Counted from the stretch's first letter, positions 8,495 to 16,800 are shown. The stretch: DNA of 64,000 nt from Paenibacillus agricola (GCF_011440305.1 NZ_JAAOIW010000025.1:1-64000); one strand, 5' to 3'. Notes: generated by a model not told the origin, from the letters alone. A program made the numbers and translations.

Positions 8495-8615
8495 ATCCGT
8501 GTATTCTCTTTTTGCTAAATGCTGTCGCGCCAATCGCCAGTGCCAGTGCAGAGATTACCCAAGCTCCCCTTCGGCCAGTTGCATAGGGATTCTTACGTCC
8601 TCTAAATAGGGACAT
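8493..8615 (-). CDS. Small basic membrane-anchored protein, doubtful
   Basis: A possible 40-residue protein with a charged start (SLFRGRKNPYATGRRG), one hydrophobic helix (AWVISALALAIGATAF) and the tail SKKRIHG. It resembles in layout, not sequence, the one-helix proteins common in Bacilli. The ribosome site is weak and the stop lies in the T run of the 8451 terminator, so it may be chance. The longer frame starting at 8696 looks less likely. Confidence 0.3.
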   Translation of the reverse strand: MSLFRGRKNPYATGRRGAWVISALALAIGATAFSKKRIHG

Positions 8616-8873
8616 CACCCACGCACATTTTTCACCACCCGTGATGGGCTCATTTGTGTTCGAAGTCAAACTATAATAGTTTGAGGCGAATTTCATTTAT
8701 CATACCGGTAAACCGCTGGCAAATCTGCAGAAAAATGGCGAGATTACTTTCCGTTATGATTCGACTTTCCTTTCGGCATGGACGGACATCAAATTGATTG
8801 GTCAGTTGATTATTTGTGCGTATATGTAACTCTTAGTTGCGCATTATATAGATAAATAAAGGAGGAATTTCAG

Positions 8874-10370
8874 TTGGTGTGGATTCTTTGGTTGTATCTA
8901 ATCAATACACTTTTGATCTTAATCGTAGCGATCCGCGAGGTGCGAAGACCGGCCAAGGCTTTGAATTGGCTAGCTATTTGCCTCGTTTTTCCTGTCATCG
9001 GTTTCGTATTCTATCTCAGTATAACAAATCCCATACGTATTTCTCGTGAAAGACTAACGTCTCTGCATAATGAATCGGACACGTTGCCTGATTCATTCAG
9101 CCGCTCAGCCTTGGTTATCGCTCACTCTTTACGGCATTTGTCCGTATATGGCCTTCGAAACGGCCGAGTCCAAGTGCTTATGAACGGCATTGAAACCTAT
9201 GAGAGACTGATGGAATCCATAAAGAGCGCGTTAAACTCGATTGATTTGGAATATTACATCTATAGGGATGACCAGATTGGCAGATGCATTACGGATCTAT
9301 TGATCGAAAGGGCCAAGGCTGGTGTACGAGTCCGCTTTGTGAGAGACGGTTGGGGGAGCAGAAAATTTCCACGAGCGCAGATCATTCGGATGATGGATGC
9401 GGGGATTGAATGCCGTACGGTATTTCCCGTGCGCTTCCCTTGGGTATTATCCAATTGGAATTACCGGGATCATTGTAAGATCGTTGTGATCGACGGAAAG
9501 GAAGCTTTCACTGGTGGTATCAACATTGGTTATGAGTATACCGGCTTAAATCCGAACGTGGGGTTCTGGCGCGACACTCACCTGCGAATCATAGGTGAGG
9601 CTGCTGTCGACCTGCACACTATTTTCAACATCCATTGGAATGTTGCTTCACCAGAACGGATAAAGGTGAGAGCACACAAGAACACCCTAGTTGAGAACGC
9701 ACAAAAACCCATTGAGGGGCTAAGGGTTGCTGTTTCCGGACAAGCGGCAGAATGGGCCTCTGAGTTGGGCACACTAAGTGGCAACGTTATTGACACCGCC
9801 ACGAATACAGAAGCGTTGCGGAACGCGTACATGCAATCGTTTGAAGGCAATCCTGGAATTCCTACTCAAGTGATCCGTGAGGTCTATTTTATTTGCCTGA
9901 CACAAGCGATAAAGACACTGGACATCACAAACCCTTATTTTGTGCCCGATGCAGACATCATCATGGCGATAAAGACAGCTGTGGCGCGCGGGGTGCGTGT
10001 GAGATTGATGGTTCCTCACCATTCGGATCAAAAATTCGTGGACCTTGCAAGCCGTACTTATTTCGGAGAACTGTTGGAAGCCGGGGTTCATATTTATCAG
10101 TACAATAAAGGGATGTTGCATGCAAAAGTAATGATCATCGATGGAGAGATTGCCGAGGTAGGTGCGGCGAACTATGATATGAGAAGTTTTCGACTGAATT
10201 ACGAGGTGTGCGAAGTCATATACAGTACCGATGTGGCGAGGGAACTCACAGAGCAATTCGAGCGTGATCTCACCCATTCTGTACCGTTGCGCATCGGGGA
10301 TTTGCTGCATCGTTCACTTCCACAGCGCATAATGGAGCAAGGAGCGCGCCTACTTTCACCGATGATATAA
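8874..10370 (+). CDS. cls: Cardiolipin synthase
   Basis: A 498-residue membrane phospholipase-D-family enzyme that joins phosphatidylglycerol molecules into cardiolipin. The TTG start follows GGAGG at eight bases. Two N-terminal helices precede two HKD motifs, HCKIVVIDGKEAFTGG and HAKVMIIDGEIAEVGAAN. The protein is full length and intact. It lies beside the spoVA-type operon, and to my recollection cardiolipin synthase genes also occur on spoVA2mob elements. A role in spore membrane composition is inferred. A DUF421 remnant follows 70 bases downstream. Confidence 0.95.
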   Translation: MVWILWLYLINTLLILIVAIREVRRPAKALNWLAICLVFPVIGFVFYLSITNPIRISRERLTSLHNESDTLPDSFSRSALVIAHSLRHLSVYGLRNGRVQVLMNGIETYERLMESIKSALNSIDLEYYIYRDDQIGRCITDLLIERAKAGVRVRFVRDGWGSRKFPRAQIIRMMDAGIECRTVFPVRFPWVLSNWNYRDHCKIVVIDGKEAFTGGINIGYEYTGLNPNVGFWRDTHLRIIGEAAVDLHTIFNIHWNVASPERIKVRAHKNTLVENAQKPIEGLRVAVSGQAAEWASELGTLSGNVIDTATNTEALRNAYMQSFEGNPGIPTQVIREVYFICLTQAIKTLDITNPYFVPDADIIMAIKTAVARGVRVRLMVPHHSDQKFVDLASRTYFGELLEAGVHIYQYNKGMLHAKVMIIDGEIAEVGAANYDMRSFRLNYEVCEVIYSTDVARELTEQFERDLTHSVPLRIGDLLHRSLPQRIMEQGARLLSPMI

Positions 10371-10440
10371 CCTGAAACAAAAAAAGCTTATTTTTTGCAA
10401 TCCTTCATATCCGGCAATAGAAAGGGGGAAGAAAGAAATC

Positions 10441-11099
10441 TTGTTTCTCCATATAACGATTAAACTATTATTGGGCTTTGTGGGCTTGTTGATCATTACC
10501 AAGATGTTAGGAAAAACACAATTTAGTCAGGTAACACCGTTTGATTTTATTTCGGCTATTTTTTTAGGAGAGGTCGTGGGAAGTGCTCTATATGATGAAA
10601 AAGCAAGCGTCTTAACGTTGCTGTATTCTTTATTCTTGTGGGGCTTGCTCATGTTGGCCGTTAAAATGTTGGGGCAGAGGTCTTTAAAAATAAGAGGTTG
10701 GATCGACGGGAGGCCATCTATCGTCATTCGAAATGGAAGGATCATCCTAAGAGAATTAAAAAAGAACACGATTTGATGTATATGTTGCGGCAATAATGCC
10801 TTTTCGGTTCGCGAAGTAGAATATGCGCTATTGGAGCCAAACGGAAGTATAAGCGTTCTTAAAAAAGCAGACTATGATACCGTAAAACGTAAAGATTTGA
10901 ATCTACCACCACAACAGGTATATTGCCAACTACGTTGATCACTGACGGGGAAATCATTTGGGACAATCTAAAAGTTGTAGGTTATGATAATAAATGGCTG
11001 GAACTGCAGATCCAGTCTCAGGGGATAGATGAAGTGAAAAATGTGTTATATGCTGAGTGGAAAGAAAACGAAGGGATTTATATCGTACCTTATTCTTAA
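10441..11099 (+). pseudogene. DUF421 membrane protein, frameshifted
   Basis: The TTG start gives MFLHITIKLLLGFVGLLIIT and an intact first domain to RPSIVIRNGRIILRELKKN, then a stop at 10776. The rest continues in other frames: FSVREVEYALLEPNGSISVL, then LITDGEIIWDNLKVVGYDN, and the end YIVPYS with TAA at 11097-11099. At least two frame changes are needed to join the parts. It follows cls in the same direction and probably once formed an operon with it. Confidence 0.8.
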
Positions 11100-11323
11100 T
11101 ACCGATGTGAAACGGTGCATGTGGGGGTGTAATTTAGCAGGGGTTTATTCATTGTGAACAAGTGATACAGTTTGAAAAACAAAATGCAGACCACATGTCT
11201 TGCTACAACCTACCGCTGGATCGAGTCCATGGAAGAAGGCGCTCTCTCTCATTCCTAAGCGGGCGGGGAATCACAAAACGACCTCCGCGATTCCCTTCAA
11301 ATTGGCTCGGTTATTTCGTTCCG

Positions 11324-11528
11324 GCACTGCGTGATCTTGTTCGCACAAGAGCAGATGCAAGACAAGACCTGCTCAAGCCAGACAGCGCCTGATCAAGTTT
11401 CTGCTTCGACATCAGGTCCATTCGCCCCTAACTATCAAGCGCCGATGGACACAAAGGTAACGCAATTGGTTCGATACGATTAAGTTCGACAAATACACGG
11501 CATACCAAGCGTATGGAGCGTATAAATA
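11324..11528 (+). pseudogene. IS110-family transposase remnant
   Basis: One frame gives ALRDLVRTRADARQDLL, then a shift to ARQRLIKFLLRHQVHSP and RRWTQR, matching the middle of IS110/IS1111 (DEDD) transposases (LRDLVRAR..D...RHRLSKFLLRHG...WT). Stops interrupt it and neither end is present. A second fragment of the same family lies at 12379. Confidence 0.6.
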
Positions 11529-11657
11529 ATTACTTCAGTCTCCTCTACTGGGTTGCTACCTTATCAATAAGCATGGATCTGTTTCATATGCCTCAACGAT
11601 CTTATTCATCTTATCTCTATCTGAGTTGTAAATGCATTGTGCCCCCACTGAAGTAAT
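11529..11657. repeat. Short inverted repeats bounding 129 bp
   Basis: ATTACTTCAGT (11529-11539) is the exact reverse complement of ACTGAAGTAAT (11647-11657). The interior has no gene. It resembles a miniature inverted-repeat element, but only one copy is seen here and no target duplication was identified. Confidence 0.35.
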
Positions 11658-11798
11658 ATCCAAGGAAACTTACCGATTTGTTTCAAAAAAAACATTGTGA
11701 CTTGAATCATAATTTTGCGGAAACTTAAAGCAAGCTAAAAATAAAAACTCTTAATTTATTTTCGAGTATACAGTCCCCCTCCTAAATTCAGTTAAATA

Positions 11799-11840
11799 CA
11801 AATAGGCTACCGATTATCAATACGGTCGGTGGCCTATTTG
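11799..11840 (-). terminator. Terminator for the 11868-12213 gene pair
   Basis: CAAATAGGC and GCCTATTTG flank paired ACCGAT/GTCGGT segments, giving a long near-perfect stem. It lies 28 bases past the stop of the minus-strand gene. Confidence 0.7.
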
Positions 11841-11867
11841 CCTCATTACATTTGAACAAGCCTTGCC

Positions 11868-12053
11868 TCAAAAACTGTTTATCTTGATTCCTATGTTCTC
11901 CATAACTTCTTTTGTTCGTTCCATTGGACCTGGCTCACTTTCATCCTGTATACCTTCCTGTCCATCCAGACTCGAACTTATCGCTGCTTCATCGCCATTC
12001 ATTACGTTTTGACCCTCAGAATGGATAACCGTTTCACGTCTATTTTTTTCCAT
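11868..12053 (-). CDS. Small acidic unknown protein coupled to DUF1657-like gene
   Basis: A 61-residue acidic protein with MEKNRRETVIHSEGQ at the start and GPMERTKEVMENIGIKINSF at the end. AAGGAG lies five to six bases before the ATG and inside the preceding gene, so translation is coupled. No known domain is recognised and it is hydrophilic with no signal. A terminator follows. It probably belongs to the same spore-related gene set as DUF1657, by position only. Confidence 0.65.
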   Translation of the reverse strand: MEKNRRETVIHSEGQNVMNGDEAAISSSLDGQEGIQDESEPGPMERTKEVMENIGIKINSF

Positions 12054-12213
12054 TGTAGACTCCTTTATACTGTGCATGATAGACAAGTTGTTGTGTGGAC
12101 TGAACCAAATTCGTGTATAAATTTATAGCCTGTTGATTTTGAGTCCCTAATGCAAATTGTTCAAAGTTAATAAGTGTTGCAACAGCAGTTTTCAAGTCGG
12201 AACCAACAGTCAT
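12040..12213 (-). CDS. Divergent short DUF1657 protein
   Basis: A 57-residue protein starting MTVGSDLKTAVATLINFEQF and continuing ALGTQNQQAINLYTNLVQST, clearly DUF1657 by comparison with the copies at 8180 and 15777. It lacks the SLKSAQAS segment and the second helix, and ends HAQYKGVYNGKK rather than EEPQYKGF. GGAGG precedes the ATG by ten bases. The last 14 bases overlap the next gene. It is either a shortened functional variant or a deletion derivative. Confidence 0.65.
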   Translation of the reverse strand: MTVGSDLKTAVATLINFEQFALGTQNQQAINLYTNLVQSTQQLVYHAQYKGVYNGKK

Positions 12214-12378
12214 GAGTCAAAATCCTCCATAAATTTAATAAGGAGCCTAGGCAGATTTTAGAAACACCCTACTATTGTTCCAAATATCCCAATCCTTTAT
12301 GCAAATTATTTATTTGTTTTGCTCGTTACTCATAGATTTGGGATTGTTAGCATCCCTGTATCTCGTTAAGCTTACACT

Positions 12379-12880
12379 GTGGCACCCATTGCCCAACTTC
12401 TTCGTCATGAACTATTGAAAGCTAGCTTCATTCCAAACCGAAATCAACGAGAACTTCTACTACTTGTTCGTTATCGCCGAAGTATCATTGAAGAACGAGC
12501 CCGTAATCGGATTCAAAAGGTTTTAGAAGGAGCCTACATCAAGCTTAGCTCCGTTGTTTCGGATATATGGGCGTTTCCTCTAAAGATATGCTTCATGCCA
12601 TCGCAGATGGTGAATAAACTTCGCTCGAAGATCCATGAATAAAGAAGAAAGAAGAGCTTGAGCTCGCTCTTATCTTAGAGGCTATGTCAATCCTTATCAT
12701 CGCATGATGCTTATAACGATTCTACAACACATTGACTTTCTAACTGGACATATTGAAACTCTAGACCAGGAAGTTGCCGGTAGAGTCAGCTCTGATCAGG
12801 AAGATTCTTTACCTGGGATTGCCACCCGTATGGTCCAACAAATCTTAGCTGAAATAATTGAGAATCAAAAGAAGTACCGG
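12379..12880 (+). pseudogene. IS110-family transposase remnant, N-terminal part
   Basis: LKASFIPNRNQRELLLLVRY and RIQKVLEGAYIKLSSVVSDI match the IS110 region after the DEDD core (FIP-RE-RELR-L-RYR...RIQKVLE-ANIKL-SV). After a frame change, MMLITILQHIDFLTGHIETL and SLPGIATRMVQQILAEI follow. Several frame changes and a missing N-terminus make it inactive. Together with 11324-11528 it may be one element scrambled around the DUF1657 pair. Confidence 0.7.
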
Positions 12881-12947
12881 ATAGAGATCCGAACCTTTTT
12901 TCATACAAAATCCCCGGTAGTCCGGGGCTTTCGGAACTAATTGGCAG

Positions 12948-13481
12948 TTATCGTAAAGACTGAGGGACGGGAGTGCGCAGTTTGTTCAGTGTTTCGCGGA
13001 TGAACGCCGGTTCGTCGGCTGGGATACGCGACGAAACGCAGTTGCCGTCGACGACCACCTCTTGGTCGACGTAGTTGGCACCCGCATTGATAAGGTCATC
13101 CTTCAAAGGAGGGTAGCACGTCAGTGTCTTGTCTTTGGCAAAACCCGCGCTGATCAAGATTTGCGGCCCGTGGCAGATCGCCGAAATCGGTTTACCCTGA
13201 CTGTCCATGTCTTTGACGAACTGCTGTATCTGCTTATTGAGACGCAGGTTTTCCGGTGACGATCCGCCGGGAATGACGACCGTGTCCAACTGGTCGGCCT
13301 TAACTTCGTCGATGGAAGCATCAGTCGTATACGTTGTCTGCTTGTTCTTGCCTGTCAATTTTTCGCCTTTCTTCAACCCGATAATGACCGTTTCATGACC
13401 AGCCGCTTTGATTGCTTCGTAAGGTTTTTGCATTTCCGAATCTTCAAAGTCGTTGGTCAGCAGGAAAGCGACTTTCTTCAT
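12948..13481 (-). CDS. DJ-1/PfpI-family protein (general stress protein 18 type)
   Basis: A 177-residue PfpI/YraA-like protein, full length. The conserved nucleophile elbow reads SAICHGPQ with Cys, with the upstream acidic residue in FEDSEM and VVIPGGSSPENLR before it. GGAGTG precedes the ATG. Family members act as deglycases or chaperones against carbonyl stress, though the substrate is often uncertain. It stands alone between two remnants, so it may be native or cargo. Confidence 0.9.
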   Translation of the reverse strand: MKKVAFLLTNDFEDSEMQKPYEAIKAAGHETVIIGLKKGEKLTGKNKQTTYTTDASIDEVKADQLDTVVIPGGSSPENLRLNKQIQQFVKDMDSQGKPISAICHGPQILISAGFAKDKTLTCYPPLKDDLINAGANYVDQEVVVDGNCVSSRIPADEPAFIRETLNKLRTPVPQSLR

Positions 13482-13575
13482 AGCTTCTTCACTCCTTTTG
13501 ATTGGGTGCCACTATCTTATTTTGCCCTTAAAAGATTCCCATAAACAAAAGTATTCCGTACAGTACTGAAACCCG

Positions 13576-13770
13576 TTAATTCTGTTGGTTCTCCTGCTCC
13601 TCCAGATACTTGCACATCTTGTAAATATAATCCGGCGCATCCATCGGGTCACTTACCATCATTTCAATCATGCACAACTTATTCGCGTCCTGGCCTGTGC
13701 CTGGTTGATGCTTCGTCAAGTTCCCGGTTCGTCCACATCTCCAAACGTAAAGCCTCGCCTTGGCTTCCAT
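13576..13770 (-). CDS. Hypothetical Cys-containing small protein
   Basis: About 64 residues reading EAKARLYVWRCGRTGNLTKH, then QPGTGQDANKLCMIEM and a C-terminal IYKMCKYLEEQ. Three cysteines and a compact predicted fold make it protein-like, but no ribosome site is evident. The start could be the ATG at 13770 or the TTG at 13776. No family recognised. Confidence 0.4.
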   Translation of the reverse strand: MEAKARLYVWRCGRTGNLTKHQPGTGQDANKLCMIEMMVSDPMDAPDYIYKMCKYLEEQENQQN

Positions 13771-13893
13771 CTCCAAGAATCTTTCAGGGATTTGGGGAGA
13801 TACTCCTTTTTTCTAGCGTTAAAAACTTAAGCCTACCAAGGGTTTGTGAATTATGAAATTCATTCACTAAAATATTATTTGTTGGGTTCTATA

Positions 13894-13934
13894 GGCAGGT
13901 GCCGTGATATATCTTCAACAACATCCATAGACTA
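13894..13934 (+). promoter_or_regulatory. Shared upstream box, gene A copy 1
   Basis: GGCAGGTGCCGTG then, after 18 bases, CATAGACTA. The same arrangement precedes the genes at 14465, 17668 and 17962. CATAnnnTA is the sigma-K -10 consensus, and the conserved upstream half could be a -35 or a GerE-like site. The gene starts 43 bases downstream. Confidence 0.5.
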
Positions 13935-13977
13935 ATGCCATGTAGAACATATCAAAAAAAGGAGGAATTATCGAATA

Positions 13978-14157
13978 ATGTATAATCCAAAACCAGTTTA
14001 TAACAAAGATAATGAAGCTTATCCGAAACAGATGTATGAGTGGCACCTTCAGATGGCAGAACAATTAAAGTCATTTCATTTAGATAAAGCGTATTATTTT
14101 AGGAAAATGATTAACAAAACAACAATTGATGTGGTGATGGGAAACGGCACAACATAG
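13978..14157 (+). CDS. Small unknown protein, family A copy 1 (altered C-terminus)
   Basis: A 59-residue protein, MYNPKPVYNKDNEAYPKQMY then EWHLQMAEQLKSFHLDKAYY. GGAGG precedes the ATG. It is strongly similar to the copy at 17668 through about residue 47, then diverges. The matching end of copy 2 (FYEYF) reappears about 190 bases later near 14316, so the gene looks split by an insertion holding a family C gene. It shares a QM-x-EWH...QL..HL pattern with family B. Function is unknown; the promoter box suggests late sporulation. Confidence 0.65.
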   Translation: MYNPKPVYNKDNEAYPKQMYEWHLQMAEQLKSFHLDKAYYFRKMINKTTIDVVMGNGTT

Positions 14158-14177
14158 CTTTGGAGGAAAATATAAAT

Positions 14178-14324
14178 ATGGAGCGAGAATCTGAATAGGA
14201 ACAAATAAGGCTGATGATTTTTGATTTGTATACCCATGTTGACAGTAAGAAATATTGTATTCCCTTCGATCAATTTTGGTGTGATTTTTTGATCAAACAA
14301 TCGAATTCGGAATGGTTTTTATGA
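14178..14324 (+). pseudogene. Family C small gene with in-frame amber codon
   Basis: The ATG at 14178 follows GGAGG. It reads MERESE, then TAG at 14196-14198, then EQIRLMIFDLYTHVDSKKYC and IPFDQFWCDFLIKQSNSE to TGA at 14322-14324. The downstream part matches the intact gene at 18131 (LEKLRIRLWDRF ... FDDFWYEFLVRYS). One nonsense codon near the start inactivates it unless it starts later or the codon is suppressed. It sits inside the former family A reading frame. Confidence 0.55.
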
Positions 14325-14375
14325 GTTTTTCATGATGATTCTGAAGTATTTAAGATAAGATTTTCTCCTTCTTTA

Positions 14376-14416
14376 GGCAAATACCGTGTCTCCAATGGAC
14401 TTTTCCCCATAGACTG
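14376..14416 (+). promoter_or_regulatory. Shared upstream box, gene B copy 1
   Basis: GGCAAATACCGTG then CATAGACTG after 19 bases, matching the boxes before the two family A genes and gene B copy 2. Confidence 0.5.
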
Positions 14417-14464
14417 ACTGTGTCGTAAGCCTAATCGTCAACTATTAAGGAGTGGTAATCAAAA

Positions 14465-14638
14465 ATGTCTTTTACTCATCATCAAATGCCTATGTATACC
14501 GAGGATCACGCTACTTACTGGAAACAAATGCATGAATGGCACATGAAAATGCATCATTACCAACAGCAATTACGTGGCTATCACCTGGAAAGGGTAAAAC
14601 ATTTTCAAGGTCTAATGCACCAGGAAGAGGCAGTTTGA
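14465..14638 (+). CDS. Small His/Met-rich unknown protein, family B copy 1
   Basis: A 57-residue protein, MSFTHHQMPMYTEDHATYWK then QMHEWHMKMHHYQQQLRGYH. AAGGAGTGG precedes the ATG. It is rich in His, Met and aromatic residues and nearly identical to 17962-18168 over the first 50 residues. No known domain. A coat-like or metal-binding small spore protein is possible from composition and promoter, but this is inference. Confidence 0.72.
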   Translation: MSFTHHQMPMYTEDHATYWKQMHEWHMKMHHYQQQLRGYHLERVKHFQGLMHQEEAV

Positions 14639-14666
14639 GGGAAGTGTATGACATGGAGCCAGCTGC

Positions 14667-14790
14667 TGGCTTGGAAAAACTCCGAATGAGATTATTTTAT
14701 TACCAATGAAATGATATCTAAGAATGTTCTTGGGATACTCAGGGAGAACGAAACATTTGCTCGGGGATAAGATGCATTCGCCATGGATAA
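14667..14790 (+). pseudogene. Remnants of family C and family D genes
   Basis: From 14668 the frame reads LEKLRMRLFYYQ then stops, matching the start of the family C gene at 18131. From 14725 another frame reads CSWDTQGERNICSGIRCIRH and G then TAA, matching the Cys-rich family D protein at 17377 (CVWGKWDGMKQFCPRIRCVR). Both are fragments lying in the same order as in the second module. Confidence 0.55.
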
Positions 14791-14973
14791 TTGTCTCGCT
14801 GCCCAATATCCTATGCCAGCCCTCATCCTTGGGGATCGTGTCGTGGTTTATTAAATTTTGTCTATCAAAGAAACCTTTTCATTACCTTTACCCATGCTTT
14901 GGGAATATCATTTTGTGAAATTGGATATAATGACTGAGGGATATTGGTCATGCTCCCTATTTCCCTTAGTATT

Positions 14974-15006
14974 AGCCCTTGTCCATTGGGATCGAGGGCT
15001 TTTTCA
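14974..15006 (+). terminator. Intrinsic terminator ending module 1
   Basis: AGCCCT (14974-14979) pairs with AGGGCT (14995-15000), followed by TTTTTC. Related AGCCCTC...T-run hairpins recur at 15262, 17521 and 18594. Confidence 0.6.
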
Positions 15007-15725
15007 ATTTTTGGGTCAGCAAAATCGGCTTGTAATCTCTCGCCCCGAGTACTCCATTTTGCTTCCCCTTGTTGCTTGCGTCTCCCAGCAATCCTGCGGC
15101 GTGTCGTACCCCTTTTCAAACGCAGCACTTAACTGCTGTTGTAATGTTTACATTTCGGTTCTTTAGCATCTCTAACACTTTATTTTCACGCCGCCAGACA
15201 TACCGAGCATGTGCATTAAGTGCTTCATCTAAATGTAATAACTTCTCTCTATGATCAGCCCAGCCCTCTTTCCTTCGGGATCGAGGCTTTTTTCGTATTA
15301 TCTGGTTAGCCCTTTTTTATGGTCGGTATAAGTTGGCGGTAGCCGGGAGAACGAGCGGCTTTTAGGGGAAAAACCCCTGAACAAAACTGTTCTCCCACTG
15401 AGCTGATCGAGACACAGTTCTGCATCACAAGCGAAGCTATGGCATTGGAGCTATCGTGGGATTGCCGGCAAGAACATGTCCATTAGCACTATTTCTTCAA
15501 ATATTGGCAAGATTCATAAAGATAAAAAATAAGTGAAGAAAAGAAAAAAGAATCCCAAACAATGTTTATCCTATCATTCCTAAAATTATGAGATAAAGCA
15601 CGGATATTCAGTACGCAACCATCGCCCCGGCGGAGGGCTAGTTCCATGGCAGACTCTCCAAGCGTTTTATCTATAAGCTTTACCTTAAATCAGCCCCTCT
15701 AACTCCCATTCATTATTTCTAGCCG
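15007..15725. other. Gene-poor stretch with minus-strand coding scraps
   Basis: No complete gene was recognised. The minus strand contains protein-like runs (LHLDEALNAHARYVWRRENK then VLEMLKNRNVNITTAVK, near 15130-15245) interrupted by frame changes, family unknown. A hairpin (15262-15293, AGCCCTC...GAGGCTT plus T run) resembles the module terminators. The remainder (15300-15720) shows no convincing frame. Confidence 0.35.
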
Positions 15726-15776
15726 GTGTGGCATATTAAAAAAGCAGTGTATTTCACAAATGGAGAGGTGATAAGA

Positions 15777-15983
15777 ATGACCGTTGCTTCACAAGTAAAA
15801 ACAGCAGTAGCTTCATTGAAAAGTGCTCAAGCGAGTTTTGAAACATTTGCATTGGGTACCCAAAATCAGGAAGCAAAAACATTGTTCACTAACGCCGCTC
15901 AGCAGACGCAGAATGTTATCGACCAAGTTACTCCTCGTGTGAACCAAATTGAGCAAGAAGAACCGCAATATAAAGGATTCTAA
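15777..15983 (+). CDS. DUF1657 small spore-associated protein (copy 2)
   Basis: A 68-residue protein, MTVASQVKTAVASLKSAQAS to QIEQEEPQYKGF, differing from the 8180 copy at a limited number of positions. The ATG is chosen by the family start MTVASQVK; GGAGAGGTG lies before it. It is intact. A terminator follows, then a decayed third copy, indicating local duplication. Confidence 0.88.
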   Translation: MTVASQVKTAVASLKSAQASFETFALGTQNQEAKTLFTNAAQQTQNVIDQVTPRVNQIEQEEPQYKGF

Positions 15984-16002
15984 AGAGTTTGTCAAGACAA
16001 AA

Positions 16003-16035
16003 TCCTGTTCCATTTTTTAGTGGATCAGGTTTTTG
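16003..16035 (+). terminator. Terminator after DUF1657 copy 2
   Basis: TCCTGTTCCA (16003-16012) pairs with TGGATCAGG (16021-16029), followed by TTTTTGAT. Confidence 0.65.
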
Positions 16036-16137
16036 ATATTTATATATTACATTTGGATTTTGTTCCACATTAGTAGGCGCATCATGGAGTTGCTTTTGAA
16101 TGGCCAGGTATATATAGGGTGTCTCTTCGTTCTAGAC

Positions 16138-16338
16138 AAGATTGCGCTCAGTACCCAGAATCAACAACAAGCAAAAACAATGTTTACTAACGTTGCACAA
16201 AAGACTCAAAATATTCTCGACCAAGTTAGCCCTCCTTTACAGCAAATCGCAAACGAGGAACCCCAATATAAAGGGTTCAAAAAATATGAAACAAGGGTTC
16301 CTTCCGGGGAATCCTTGTTTATTTATTTTAAAGGGTAG
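16138..16338 (+). pseudogene. DUF1657 remnant (copy 3, N-terminus missing)
   Basis: KIALSTQNQQQAKTMFTNVA, then QKTQNILDQVSPPLQQIANE and EPQYKGF, are unmistakably DUF1657. The N-terminal third (MTVASQVK...SAQ) is replaced by unrelated sequence. The stop after KGF is lost, so the frame runs on through the terminator hairpin (16290-16319) to 16338. No ribosome site. Confidence 0.75.
16290..16322 (+). terminator. Terminator of DUF1657 copy 3
   Basis: AACAAGGGTTCC (16290-16301) pairs with GGAATCCTTGTT (16308-16319), followed by a T-rich tract. Confidence 0.6.
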
Positions 16339-16455
16339 GTTTCCATACGCGGCTGAAAGCCGCCGTTGAGGTTAAAGCCTGCTGAAAAGCAACCTGTGGC
16401 TGAAGCCACCTGAAGTTTCCGACTCAACTCGGAAACCTAGTAGGCTAATCCTCAA
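16338..16455. ncRNA. Candidate structured RNA or IS200/IS605 end structure
   Basis: Several nested pairings fit a folded RNA. GCGGCTGAAAGCCGC forms one hairpin and GTGGCTGAAGCCAC another, while TTTCCGA pairs with TCGGAAA. TTGAGG-TTA-AGCCT (16366-16380) pairs with AGGCTAATCCTCAA (16442-16455) as a closing stem. It lies directly past the 3' end of a decayed IS200-type transposase. Transposon-end hairpins and TnpB/IscB guide RNAs are built in this way, but no tnpB or iscB gene is present. The identity is a guess; the folding is visible. Confidence 0.4.
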
Positions 16456-16800
16456 TGTCAAAAACATCGTCGCCTTCGGTTCTATAAATCTTGAATCTTT
16501 TCTTCATTAACTGCTCCTACAGTGGCACAGAAGTAACCCCTAGCCCATAAGTGGCCCCACTATTTCTTTTTCAGATGGGAGAATTCATCCTGCAGCATTC
16601 GAGATGATCTGCCCTTAAGGTACTGGACACCTTCGCTTTGAGCCATGGTCGGCGGGCATGATAGCAACAGATGGATAGGATCCTTCCCTACGCTTCCTTT
16701 GACAATTGTGATCCCACGACTCATACAGCTTGTCGGATTAACTCTCGTGATCGTTGCGCTACTTCTCCAACGAGTACATGATATCGGTATTCGCACCCGG
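16445..16800 (-). pseudogene. IS200/IS605 TnpA (Y1) transposase remnant
   Basis: The minus strand reads KDPIHLLLSCPPTMAQSEGV, then QYLKGRSSRMLQDEFSHLKK, a stop, then WGHLWARGYFCATVGAVNEE. These match IS200-type Y1 transposases (DHVHLL-S-PP...LKGRSSR-L...LWGGHLW...YF-ATVGAV). One of the metal-binding His residues and the frame are lost, so it is inactive. Confidence 0.7.

Noticed and set aside
11162-11392. 76-codon plus-strand frame as a gene
   Set aside because: Only its last third is meaningful, as part of a decayed IS110 transposase; the rest is not coding-like.
14724-15254. Several overlapping short frames on both strands
   Set aside because: They cross a terminator and antisense scraps, lack ribosome sites and are not shared with the second module.
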